Below are positions 24,265 through 32,610 of a stretch of DNA of 64,000 nt, piece by piece (the stretch's first letter is position 1; every line of letters starts with the position of its first letter). This DNA comes from AV80 sp035536995 (GTDB lineage Bacteria; Verrucomicrobiota; Verrucomicrobiia; Chthoniobacterales; UBA10450). Location of the stretch: NCBI GenBank assembly GCA_035536995.1, contig DATLNB010000059.1, positions 25,870-89,869 of the forward strand, given 5' to 3'. Made by a program: the position numbers and the translations under genes. Under the pieces are notes generated by a model, which saw only the letters and a list, made by a program, of their open reading frames with translations, searched no databases and was not told where the DNA came from.

Positions 24265-24884
24265 CCGCACAGGATGTAATCAATCTGGAGCTACTTCAGA
24301 GGGCGACCGATTCCCGGGTTCCTCTGCAGGAGCGCCAAGGCCTTCAGGAGACACTTGCTTACGCGCTGTTAGAGGACAACTCCGGCGGTAGATCATTTTT
24401 GGACGCATTGACCAGCTTGGAAGGTCAGCCCGTCCCCGAGGAGATGATTCTTTGGGTGTTGGACTGGCTTGACTCCCAGCCTATCCAAAGGCGCCCTGAG
24501 GACACTACGTTTATGCTGGCCCGCCTTTGGCAGTCTGCGTCGGGGGAACTCAGTCGGACGAGACTCTTAGATGTAATCAACGTTTTGAGTTCGGAATCGG
24601 GAGAACCTTTGGAGCGATCGGCAATTTGGCACGTCGTTGAGCAAGAGCTTAAAAATGCGGTTCATGAGGAGACTAATGCGGGTTTGGTGGCGGCTGTGGA
24701 TCTTGCATTGACGCAACGCGACTCCCGGCTGCTGTCCGCTATTGCGCGGGTGCTTCAAAGTTCACACGAATTCCAGCGCTTAGAAACTGCCGTTTACGGA
24801 CGCTTGATTAGTCGATTACCGGCGCTGAGTACGGAGATGCAAGCTGCGGTAATTAGGGAATTCCCGGGATTCCGGAACGGTTGA
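24261..24884 (+). CDS. All-helical partner protein of unknown function
   Basis: A 207-residue, acidic, Leu-rich and probably all-alpha protein (LQERQGLQETLAYALLEDN, LLDVINVLSSESGEP, LLSAIARVLQSSHEF). The regular helical spacing hints at a HEAT/ARM-like or scaffold fold. It overlaps the preceding gene by 4 bases, which implies a fixed 1:1 partnership such as effector and immunity or sensor. No motif for enzyme activity is visible. It converges on the EVE-HNH gene, with a 43-bp gap. Confidence 0.55.
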   Translation: MTAQDVINLELLQRATDSRVPLQERQGLQETLAYALLEDNSGGRSFLDALTSLEGQPVPEEMILWVLDWLDSQPIQRRPEDTTFMLARLWQSASGELSRTRLLDVINVLSSESGEPLERSAIWHVVEQELKNAVHEETNAGLVAAVDLALTQRDSRLLSAIARVLQSSHEFQRLETAVYGRLISRLPALSTEMQAAVIREFPGFRNG

Positions 24885-24927
24885 CCACGCCGTGACTCAT
24901 CACGGGCTGGAGGCGATTCGATCACGC

Positions 24928-25911
24928 TCAGTCCACTGAACCGGCCTGGAGAAACACGGCGCGTCTGTGATGTGCGAGAAAATCCTTCTGGCCAGTTGAG
25001 AACGTGCCAACGCGAACAACACGTTCGGTCTCGACGCCCATTCTTCGCACGGATTCTCTGTGCGCAACATCTGAGATCAGAAGTTCGCCATTGTCTTCAA
25101 ACGAGATGAAGCCACGGTCGAAAAGGTGATCTATCGACGGCGTCAGCAGCAGCCCATTTTCGCCATTGAGCCGCTCTTCATTGTTTGATTCTCGCCACGG
25201 TTTGATGTGGCTAGCGAATAGATGCGTCCGATATGTGACGCCGGTTATGCGGCAGCGGTGCTCCATTTTCGTCAGATTCTCTCGGAATAGGCCCTGGCCC
25301 ACGCGTGCCTTGATCAAAGCCATTCGCGTTGTTTCGCGAAGCCTTCTGTCTTCGGAAATGCGCTTCGTCTCCAACTCTTCCCACTCATTAATTCCGCGCA
25401 GTTCCGTGTCGACGGCATCCGGTGTTTCTTCTATTCGCGTGCCTTGCACGATACGGAGAACGTCTGCGCTAATCAGCTGGCCGAGCATGAGCGCCATCTT
25501 TTGCGGAATCTCCGCGAGGTAAACTCCCTGATTGCCATGCCCGTTCGATCTGATCGGTGAGTAACGTTCTGGCAGCACCGGCGCCAGCGCTTGCATATGG
25601 TCAGCGGGGCTCAATGGAGGTTGAATCGGGACGAACGAAACGTCGACGCGCCATCCGACTGCGTCCCACACCTCGCCGATGTGACCGAATTCGTTGGGGC
25701 GTGGCGACGTGTAACAGTGCGTCGTCGCTATTCCCAAGCCACGTATTACGCCGTCAGCATACGAAAATATCAAATCGCCCGGTGCCACTTCCCGCATCGT
25801 TTCATAGAAGTGATTGAGAGAACCGTCGCGTTTCGTCTTCGGCGACCAGATATATTTGCCGCCGAATTCGTGCCGAAATGTCTGTTTGTGGTTGACCCAC
25901 CAGTAACGCAT
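24928..25911 (-). CDS. EVE-like domain fused to an HNH endonuclease (probable modification-dependent restriction)
   Basis: A 327-residue protein. Residues 1-155 resemble an EVE/PUA-type reader: YWWVNHKQTFRHEFGGKYIW, PGDLIFSYADGVIRGLGIA, and a tryptophan-rich barrel end. Residues 215-275 are an HNH_2 nuclease with CRITGVT, then ASHIKPWRESNNEERLN, N-G-L-L-L-T-P-S-I-D-H-L-F-D-R-G. The catalytic set is H235, N252 and H262. EVE-HNH fusions are known or predicted to cut DNA with modified bases. The gene lies 41 bp downstream of the Argonaute gene on the same strand, so it may be the last gene of the defence operon. Confidence 0.82.
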   Translation of the reverse strand: MRYWWVNHKQTFRHEFGGKYIWSPKTKRDGSLNHFYETMREVAPGDLIFSYADGVIRGLGIATTHCYTSPRPNEFGHIGEVWDAVGWRVDVSFVPIQPPLSPADHMQALAPVLPERYSPIRSNGHGNQGVYLAEIPQKMALMLGQLISADVLRIVQGTRIEETPDAVDTELRGINEWEELETKRISEDRRLRETTRMALIKARVGQGLFRENLTKMEHRCRITGVTYRTHLFASHIKPWRESNNEERLNGENGLLLTPSIDHLFDRGFISFEDNGELLISDVAHRESVRRMGVETERVVRVGTFSTGQKDFLAHHRRAVFLQAGSVD

Positions 25912-25952
25912 TATTCGAGTCGAGGTCGGCGCTCCGGCAGAGAGCAGCCGTG

Positions 25953-27452
25953 CTAGATATAAAACTTAAAGCTCGGTAGGCTTCTTGCCATTAAGGGATT
26001 CGAAATCAGGATCTCACCGACTGCGTTGGAAAACAGCACGGTCACAGGTTCAGAGTCGCCAAGATGGGATGTGTTATAATTGAGTTTTGTAAGACCCAAA
26101 ATATCTTTTGAGACCTGCTCAATATCAGCGTCTCCATGTTGCACATCTATTCTAAGAGGAACAGGCACTTCCCATCCGTCGTAGGTGCGAAGACGTGGCT
26201 TAAAACCAGAAGCCCAAAGATAACCTGTCGATTCCGATAATTTTAGGAACGTGCCACGTATTACAGGCCTGGTGCCCGGTCTATACAATTTCAGCCCTAG
26301 TTTTTCTGATCGGACCCGAATTCCCACCAGTCTTACACCGGATGGACAAGCTTCAGCGTATCCCGCGAATTCCTCATCATTTATCGATGATCGCGAATGT
26401 AGAAATATTTCTGTCAGTGGCTCACCGAACATCTCCTCATATGTTTTGAGGACGCCTGCCAAAAGAGTCCTCGCCGCCTCACTGCTCAAATGGAAATCGC
26501 CATGATGAGGCGAAAACCAGGGTCCGTATTCACCAAGAAAGACGAGACCGTCGCCAGAATCCAGAAACATCTGCGCGGCACAACAGGCGGTTGTATTCAG
26601 TACGTCACTATCTTGCTTTCGGAACGCGATTCCTACGTAGCAAACACCTCTTCGCGCGGTTGAGAGACGCCACGGTTTGCCTCCAGCCTTATAATACATT
26701 GTTGTCGCGAGGTTCCAGGCGCGATCTGAAACGGGGGTCAGGCGGCGATGCAGCGAATCGTCGGGCCCTAAAGACAATGTTGACTCTAAAATAATCTGAA
26801 TTGGAATCCCAAACTCCATCGCTCGAGCTTTCAACTGACGACGGAAATCGACCGAATAGTGGTAAGTTGCAGGCTCGAAATCTTCGAAAAGATCTCTTTG
26901 GCCGCGCACACGAAGCCGTCTTTCGGCTGGCGACAATTTCCGACCGGATCCACTAAGCACGACAGATTCAGGTCTACAGTTCTGCCAGACCTCATTTGGG
27001 ATGACGCAGACAAAAAGATGGAAACTTTCGTCTCGCTTCTGCGCTACCCGAAAGCCTTCAACGAAGTACGTTACTAATTGATATGCCCTTTTGTATGAGT
27101 CGAGCTCCCGCGCTGCGGATTCGAGCAAGCTGGACTCGATTTCGTAAGTCCACGTCGGCGCTGTCGGCCATTTCGACGCTGTAACGGCCTCGAACCCCGG
27201 AAAGGAAGGCCACAAGTTAGGATCTAAATCGCCGTTGTTAACGATCGGATTGTCAAAGGAATGTGACCAACGCTGAAACAATTCGATACCCCTGGGTGAG
27301 CCGAAAACCGCGTGGCTGACGCTGCCTGGATGTGACGCGGCATCGGTGTCGTAAGGCCCGAAGAGTCCGAGGCCATCCTGTGGCTGGATTAGTCGCTGGC
27401 TGTAACGAAACTCCAATTCAGGTTCGGGCAGTATGGAAAGGGCGTTAGTCAT
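25953..27452 (-). CDS. Short prokaryotic Argonaute (MID-PIWI, catalytically inactive) of a SPARTA system
   Basis: Guide-binding half of a SPARTA (short pAgo with TIR-APAZ) complex, which senses invader nucleic acid. From ATG 27452 the protein has 499 residues with no PAZ domain. The MID-like region at about 200-230 contains RRQLKARAMEFGIPIQIILE. The PIWI region contains the short-pAgo signature GGKPWRLSTARRGVCYVGIA, then FLHSRSSINDEEFAGY. The catalytic DEDX tetrad is lost: the first Asp is replaced by Ala in YVGIAF, and the third falls in LHSRSS. This is as expected for short pAgos, which recognise rather than cut. Its start overlaps the TIR-APAZ stop by 8 bases. Confidence 0.92.
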   Translation of the reverse strand: MTNALSILPEPELEFRYSQRLIQPQDGLGLFGPYDTDAASHPGSVSHAVFGSPRGIELFQRWSHSFDNPIVNNGDLDPNLWPSFPGFEAVTASKWPTAPTWTYEIESSLLESAARELDSYKRAYQLVTYFVEGFRVAQKRDESFHLFVCVIPNEVWQNCRPESVVLSGSGRKLSPAERRLRVRGQRDLFEDFEPATYHYSVDFRRQLKARAMEFGIPIQIILESTLSLGPDDSLHRRLTPVSDRAWNLATTMYYKAGGKPWRLSTARRGVCYVGIAFRKQDSDVLNTTACCAAQMFLDSGDGLVFLGEYGPWFSPHHGDFHLSSEAARTLLAGVLKTYEEMFGEPLTEIFLHSRSSINDEEFAGYAEACPSGVRLVGIRVRSEKLGLKLYRPGTRPVIRGTFLKLSESTGYLWASGFKPRLRTYDGWEVPVPLRIDVQHGDADIEQVSKDILGLTKLNYNTSHLGDSEPVTVLFSNAVGEILISNPLMARSLPSFKFYI

Positions 27453-28842
27453 CAACCGCACTAGGTTCGTTTTCCGGCTCATCGTCCAATATCTCCGACT
27501 CTGCAGAAACCAATTGAAATTCTTCTCGATCTGCTCCCAGCAAATCCTCAGCGATGCCGAATGGAGCCTCCGCGCGGATTAGTTGTGTCGAAAGAGTTAT
27601 GCTCGGTTCACCTGAGTCATTCAATGCAGCCTTGCCATCAGCGTCAGTCAAGAATTGGCAAATCGCCAAATGTCTATTCAGCCACTTATCATTCCACCAA
27701 TTCTTTGTAATCTTCTTCCTTCTAGCATTAAACGTTCGTGGCTTAAACGGACTGCCCCCGAGGTCTGTCAGGTGTAAACCCACCCTCAGCTGTATTACGA
27801 AACGGGAAAAAAGATTTCTTCTAACGCGAAAACGAAATGACAGATGATAAACGCAAATTTCCTGTTGGCCCTCCAATTTGCGGAACAGTCTTTGTCCAGC
27901 CACAAGTAGCCAGGTTTTCCCCGTAAAGCCGTCGAAGTGGATTCGATCGCCGTCGAATAGGCCGTTCGGAAAATATAACGATTTGCCGTCTGAGGTCTGG
28001 AGCAATCCCTTGCGCATGCACGTTCCCACAAAAGTCCTGCTTAATAGGGTTGAGACAATGTTCAGAGACGGCACGCCGAAAATGTCGATGTCGTCACCCC
28101 ACAGCCAGATCCCCGCCGGCTGACAGACCGCGTCCCTACCGATGCCGGCCAATGTACCAAACGATAAGTAGGTCCGAGGATTCACGCGGTACGCTTTTTT
28201 GAAAACCACGGACGTCATGAATTCGTCCCTGCCTACATTTCGATTTGTACTAAACGCTCGGAGTGTGGGTGGGATTTCAATAAACGGTATGCAGTTCGTG
28301 TATAAGAACTCCTTCTGGAAGCGAATCGGGGCACTCGTAAGAAATGTTTCGATGGCCGAGCTCCGCCCTTGCTGCTGCAAGGGACGGGGGGTCGATATCT
28401 TTGTTAAGAGTTTTAGCAAATCAGTGAGGCCGTTAGCCCAATTTGAGAACGAAACGTAATGCAAATCACTGGTCATCCAGTCCAATTGCGTTGTCGTGAG
28501 ATCTACATTCAGTGGAATGAGAAAACTTTCCTTGCGTTCACGTGCCAAGTTTAGCGCAAGCGTTCTTTCCTTTGTTGGATTCGGCTTATTTATCGATGCG
28601 CTCGACAAAAGTGCGATTACGCGAAAGGTTCGCTCCTTGATAGCTTCGTCGATTTTTATTGGGTAAGACTCCCCAGCCAGTAATGCAAAGCGGTCGCACC
28701 AAACGCGGTATCCCTCTGCAGTGAGTTTTCTTGTCAGCCACTCTGCCAGCGCTCGATCCTCGAAGGCGTAGCTGATGAAAAGGTGATCTCGTGAGGGGGA
28801 CTGCACGCCAGAATTCGGAGCCGATGTGCTTTCTAATACCAC
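27445..28842 (-). CDS. TIR-APAZ effector of a SPARTA system
   Basis: Partner of the short Argonaute. In known SPARTA systems, guide-target recognition makes the TIR domain oligomerise and hydrolyse NAD(P)+, killing or arresting the infected cell. The TIR domain is at residues about 18-140: HLFISYAFEDRALAEWLTRK, YRVWCDRFALLAGESYPIKI, and a candidate catalytic Glu at E92 (PTKERTLAL) in the usual helix. The APAZ region, about 170-440, contains RAFSTNRNVGRDEFMTSVVF, SLYFPNGLFDGDRIHFDG and LSFRFRVRRNLFSR. The acidic tail ends ENEPSAVDD. The GTG start at 28842 overlaps the upstream gene by 10 bases. Assignment is from TIR and APAZ-like pattern plus adjacency to short pAgo. Confidence 0.9.
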   Translation of the reverse strand: MVLESTSAPNSGVQSPSRDHLFISYAFEDRALAEWLTRKLTAEGYRVWCDRFALLAGESYPIKIDEAIKERTFRVIALLSSASINKPNPTKERTLALNLARERKESFLIPLNVDLTTTQLDWMTSDLHYVSFSNWANGLTDLLKLLTKISTPRPLQQQGRSSAIETFLTSAPIRFQKEFLYTNCIPFIEIPPTLRAFSTNRNVGRDEFMTSVVFKKAYRVNPRTYLSFGTLAGIGRDAVCQPAGIWLWGDDIDIFGVPSLNIVSTLLSRTFVGTCMRKGLLQTSDGKSLYFPNGLFDGDRIHFDGFTGKTWLLVAGQRLFRKLEGQQEICVYHLSFRFRVRRNLFSRFVIQLRVGLHLTDLGGSPFKPRTFNARRKKITKNWWNDKWLNRHLAICQFLTDADGKAALNDSGEPSITLSTQLIRAEAPFGIAEDLLGADREEFQLVSAESEILDDEPENEPSAVDD

Positions 28843-29705
28843 GCCAATTTCGCCATCCTTCGTCTTGGCAGCCCCTCTATTCGATCACTTGGGTCGAACT
28901 TAGGAATTGCAGGAAGACTAAGTTGTCGGCTAGCGGCTGGTAAACGGACGACTGACTCCTTCGACAGTTTACGTTGGCTTGTGATTGCAGATAGCCAGAG
29001 CTTGAATGTGTCGACATCAAAAACGAAACGTTTGTAATGTTGCCATTGCACATCCATCACTTGGTCGACGTCGACCGTTCGCGCGTGTTCGCAAATGTAA
29101 CTAGCCAATCTCGGCCCAATTGCGAACTGCAGTTTAGCGGCCATAAGCAGCGAACGAACTACGCATAGAATCGGATATGGATTCGCTTCGCAATTGATTT
29201 CCAATGTGCGGGTAAGAAGAGCTTCGAAGAAACCGTGGGTGTGAATTTCCCGATATCGCCAACTCTTCGTATCGAGTCGAACGACGACGGCCTCGATATT
29301 TAGAAATGTCGTTTTGGGCAGCGTTTCAAATGTCGCAGGCGCGACGAAATTTTGACGAAACGCCCAGGTTTCTCCGAGTGGCCAGACGTCAAAGTGCCAT
29401 CCGTGAATTGCGACGTGGAGTCCTCCAAAACGGTTGCGCCGTTGGAGACCCTCAGCAAAAACACCGCCCATATCTTGAATGCCAATTCCCCCCACCACTA
29501 GATCGACGTCACGTGGAGAAATCGAAGGACCTTTCAGCATTAGATCTCGAATAACACCTCCAAAAATAAACACAGGCGCGGCAAAACCCTTTAACGCTTT
29601 CAACGTCTTAAGAAGGTGGCGCCGCTCGCGAGCTCGATTTGCAAGAAATCGACCGATTCTCTCACGTAAAACCGCCTCCTGGCGCTCTATGTTAACGCTA
29701 ACCAT
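28833..29705 (-). CDS. Pol-beta-superfamily nucleotidyltransferase in the SPARTA operon
   Basis: A 290-residue enzyme with the head-domain pattern of CCA-adding enzymes/poly(A) polymerases. GG at 49-50 is followed by RD at 53-54 (IFGGVIRDLML). The paired catalytic aspartates D66 and D68 lie in SPRDVDLVVGG, and the third carboxylate D106 in WHFDVWPLGE. The tail (about 160-290) is helical and unlike tRNA-binding domains, so this is not simply a housekeeping CCA enzyme. The target could be tRNA, protein or a signal nucleotide. It overlaps the dGTPase stop by 8 bases and the TIR-APAZ start by 10, which ties it to the same transcript and stoichiometry. Confidence 0.82.
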   Translation of the reverse strand: MVSVNIERQEAVLRERIGRFLANRARERRHLLKTLKALKGFAAPVFIFGGVIRDLMLKGPSISPRDVDLVVGGIGIQDMGGVFAEGLQRRNRFGGLHVAIHGWHFDVWPLGETWAFRQNFVAPATFETLPKTTFLNIEAVVVRLDTKSWRYREIHTHGFFEALLTRTLEINCEANPYPILCVVRSLLMAAKLQFAIGPRLASYICEHARTVDVDQVMDVQWQHYKRFVFDVDTFKLWLSAITSQRKLSKESVVRLPAASRQLSLPAIPKFDPSDRIEGLPRRRMAKLAWY

Positions 29706-31116
29706 TCGTCAGTTGCTCATGTAACTGTTTTGCGAATGTATCGGTCATTCCGCAGATATAATCAGTTATCAATTGATATCTTTGGTAAGATTCCGGCAGT
29801 TCGGGAGTTTCTTTCCGTGAATGACAGAATACATCGCGATAATTGCGTGATAACAACGCTCCAATTCGACCGGGAAAATCGGCTGTCGATAACTCACCCT
29901 TTGATGACAAAACCGCCGCTCCTTCCCAAAAAATGTCTAACAAGTCGTGAATGACTTTCCGTCCCATGAGTTCCAGTTTCAAATTTGGGGCTGTGCAATA
30001 AATTCTCGTGCGCCCGATAGTTTTGAAAAGCTTTATAAGGCCCAAACACTTGCCATCTTTAACAAGCTCGCCCTTATAGGCTCCCGCCATAATGTCGGCG
30101 TAGTTTCTCTTAAAGGTCTCGATGGCGTCCGGCACCAGAACGCTAATCGCTGCTGTTCGAAATGCGGAGCCGTGACTGTCATCTGGTACGCTGAGAGGTA
30201 TCTTTTTCTTATCGCCTTTTAAGATTCGATCCTTGGTTTCTAAGATCTTCTTAACATTCTTTGAATATGATTTGCCGCTGCGCATTAAATCCTCAATCTC
30301 CTGCCATGTTATTATGCCCTTCTTTATGCCGTCCTCGATATCTGCAACGAGGTAGACAATATCGTCCGCAGCTTCGACGAGAAATGTGATTGGATTACGA
30401 GCGCCCTTAGTTCCAGTCTCCTTCTCGATCTGTTTGATCAAATCATTCTCTGATGCAAAGAATCCCGGCTTGGACATCGCGTGGTCTTTGTGTTTAACGT
30501 CCGCTTCGTGAGACGCAGCTATGTACTTGCGGGCGGCAGACAACGTTCCGTAAGTGAGATTCAAGCCGTTAAAGTCCGCAAGTATTTGCAGCTTGCTGAC
30601 CAGTCGAAGCGTCTGGGCATTACCTTCAAATTTCAAAAGATCCTGGATGCATTGTTCATGTTTGCTGAGTTCTTGGCCTAGTTTCTTCGCCCCTTTGTTT
30701 CCAAACCATTCACGAATCGCGTCTTCCCCAGCATGCCCGAAGGGAGGATTTCCCAAATCATGAATCAACCCGCTTGTGCCGGAAATCGCTTCAATCTGGC
30801 GCTCCATACCGGGTGAAATCTCGTTTTCCGAAAGGAGCCACTTGCCGATCGCGATTCCTAAACCACGGGCTACGGCCGACACCTCCAGCGAATGTGTTAA
30901 GCGAGTCCGCACGGCATCATGCGGCTCCAGAGGGAATACCTGAGTCTTGTCTTGCAGCCGCTTAACGGGGGTGGAAAAGATGGATCTGTCGTAGTCTCGC
31001 TCGAATTCGACGCGGTGGTCCGCATCCATCGTTGAGGGACGCCGTCGACTTGAATTTAGAAGGGTGGGCCAGTCCATTTCTTTAGCGGGTAGCGTTCCGG
31101 AATCCCGCTGAGACAT
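29698..31116 (-). CDS. dgt: dGTPase (HD-domain dNTP triphosphohydrolase) in the SPARTA operon
   Basis: Splits dNTPs into deoxynucleoside and triphosphate. The family motif RTRLTHSLEVS has H75 as the first metal ligand. SGLIHDLGNPPFGHAGED gives H119 and D120, and EAADDIVYLVADIED holds the closing Asp (D251/D252), so the HD metal site is complete. FEGNAQTLRL at about 163-172 and the LTYGTL segment are further dGTPase hallmarks. At 472 residues it is near family length. Some dGTPases are known antiphage proteins that drain dNTP pools. It is the promoter-proximal gene of the operon, and its stop codon lies inside the next gene. ATG 31116 is used; ATG 31077 (MDWPTLLNSSRRR) fits the usual family start equally well. 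Confidence 0.93.
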   Translation of the reverse strand: MSQRDSGTLPAKEMDWPTLLNSSRRRPSTMDADHRVEFERDYDRSIFSTPVKRLQDKTQVFPLEPHDAVRTRLTHSLEVSAVARGLGIAIGKWLLSENEISPGMERQIEAISGTSGLIHDLGNPPFGHAGEDAIREWFGNKGAKKLGQELSKHEQCIQDLLKFEGNAQTLRLVSKLQILADFNGLNLTYGTLSAARKYIAASHEADVKHKDHAMSKPGFFASENDLIKQIEKETGTKGARNPITFLVEAADDIVYLVADIEDGIKKGIITWQEIEDLMRSGKSYSKNVKKILETKDRILKGDKKKIPLSVPDDSHGSAFRTAAISVLVPDAIETFKRNYADIMAGAYKGELVKDGKCLGLIKLFKTIGRTRIYCTAPNLKLELMGRKVIHDLLDIFWEGAAVLSSKGELSTADFPGRIGALLSRNYRDVFCHSRKETPELPESYQRYQLITDYICGMTDTFAKQLHEQLTNG

Positions 31117-31182
31117 GATGCCTGACGTACATCACAGCGGCAAGAACGGATGGTCGTCCGCAAGAACTCCGCGCAGCCGCAA

Positions 31183-32118
31183 CTATTTCATCCTGTCAAA
31201 CGTCTTCTGCAGGAGCGCCAAATCCGAAGCATTGCCTGTCTTTTCGCGGGTTGTCTCAATCCACTTCTTTTCCAGAGCATTCTTCGTCGGCCTGTCGCTC
31301 TGGTAAAAGACACCAAAAACTCCCGGGAAGGGGAGTTGGGCGAGTTTGTAGGCGGCGAGCTCGTCGGTGACGTCATGTCTCAATTCGTCCTCGGGGGTGT
31401 TATCCCATTTCTTTTCCTGGATGAGCTCGAAGCTGCCGCCTTTGCGGGGGTTGGCGGGGTCGAAGGCGCCGGGGAAAAATTCGACGCACTCACTGAGGCA
31501 TTCGATGACGGAGAAGCCCTGGTGGTCCATGGCGCGTTCGATCATTGAGATCATGTGGTTGACTTGGGTGGCGTGGGTCCGGGCGATGAAGCTGGCGCCG
31601 GCGCTGATGAGTTGTTTCATCGGGTTCACCGGCATGTCGATGGCGCCGGTCGGGTCGGTCTTGGATTTGAAACCGATGGGGGAGGTGGGCGAGGTCTGTT
31701 TCTTCGTCAGGCCGTAGACGAAGTTGTCCATGATGAAATAGGTCAGGTTGATGTTCTTGCGCGCGCCGTGGTTGAGATGGTTCCCGCCGATCGAGAAACC
31801 GTCGCCGTCGCCTCCGAACAAAAAGACGTGGAGGTCAGGCCGGGCCAGGCTGATCCCGCTGGCGTACGGGACGGCGCGGCCGTGAATGAAGTGCGCGCCG
31901 TAGCCGTTGACGAAATACGGAAAACGCGAGGAACAACCGATCCCGGCAATGGTGATGATCTTCTCGTGATCGATCTGCCGTTTCTCGAGGACCTTGTAAT
32001 AGGACGCGAGGACCGCGAAGTCGCCGCAGCCGGGACACCAGGTGGGGTGATCGGCGGTGATGGCTTTCTTCGTTAACTTTTCGCGGGGAAAGTCGAGTGT
32101 GGTGGTTTCTGCGCTCAT
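31183..32118 (-). CDS. korB: 2-oxoacid:ferredoxin oxidoreductase, beta subunit
   Basis: Thiamine-diphosphate subunit of a 2-oxoacid (probably 2-oxoglutarate) oxidoreductase, which makes succinyl-CoA and reduced ferredoxin. HPTWCPGCGDFAVLASYYK near residue 25 and GIGCSSRFPYF are family hallmarks. The ThDP/Mg motif is GDGDGFSIGGNHLNHGARKN with YFIMDNFVYGLTKKQTSPTS. The start is placed at ATG 32118 (MSAETTTLDFP); the longer frame is repeat DNA. The alpha subunit lies upstream on the same strand, with a 492-bp repeat-filled spacer between them. It marks the return to core genome after the defence island. Confidence 0.93.
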   Translation of the reverse strand: MSAETTTLDFPREKLTKKAITADHPTWCPGCGDFAVLASYYKVLEKRQIDHEKIITIAGIGCSSRFPYFVNGYGAHFIHGRAVPYASGISLARPDLHVFLFGGDGDGFSIGGNHLNHGARKNINLTYFIMDNFVYGLTKKQTSPTSPIGFKSKTDPTGAIDMPVNPMKQLISAGASFIARTHATQVNHMISMIERAMDHQGFSVIECLSECVEFFPGAFDPANPRKGGSFELIQEKKWDNTPEDELRHDVTDELAAYKLAQLPFPGVFGVFYQSDRPTKNALEKKWIETTREKTGNASDLALLQKTFDRMK

Positions 32119-32610
32119 AAAATTCAGGCAATCACCGCCGGAAGCTCCAAATCCCAAGCTCCAAGCTCCAGGAAGCTCCAATATTCAAGCTCCAAAGAGA
32201 GAAGGGATCAGGCGAGACGCCTGATCGCCGCACAGACGGGACGTCCGTGTTCCGGCTCCACGGAAAGCGCGTCAATGAGCGTGATTTGGTCATTTGGTTT
32301 TGAAATTTGTTGCTTGGGATTTGGGTGTTGGAACTTAGGATTTGCCGCACTGTGGAAGCCAGGATGGGGAAGCGATGAATTAGGAAAGCAGGAAAGCAGG
32401 AAAATCGAAGAGGTATTAATCTGGGAGCCATGAAACCATGAAAGGCGACTGGGAATGGGCTCGGATCATGAAGTGAGAGGCTTTTCTAACGTGTGATTCA
32501 GAAGCTCTGTTCCGTGTTTTTGTGGCTTCCTGGCTTCATGGTTTCCAGATTCAAAAAGTCTTTTCCTATTTTCCTGCTTTCCTGATTCGTTAGGCTTCAA
32601 ATCTAAAAAC
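32119..32610. repeat. korA-korB spacer of short repeats arranged as long inverted arrays
   Basis: AAATCCCAAGCTCCAAGCTC and related AGCTCCA units open the spacer. Then come AGGAAAGCAGGAAAGCAGGA and CCATGAAACCATGAAAG on one side, with CTTCCTGGCTTCATGGTTTC and TTTTCCTGCTTTCCTG on the other. The two sides are complementary in reverse order and could fold into one long imperfect hairpin. There is no gene here. Confidence 0.7.

Noticed and set aside
25953..27452. The Argonaute as an active guide-dependent nuclease
   Set aside because: The PIWI catalytic aspartate positions are replaced (YVGIAF and FLHSRSS), and there is no PAZ domain. It is a short, inactive pAgo.
28833..29705. The nucleotidyltransferase as the housekeeping CCA-adding enzyme
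   Set aside because: It lacks a recognisable tRNA-binding tail, is AT-rich like the island, and overlaps defence genes on both sides.
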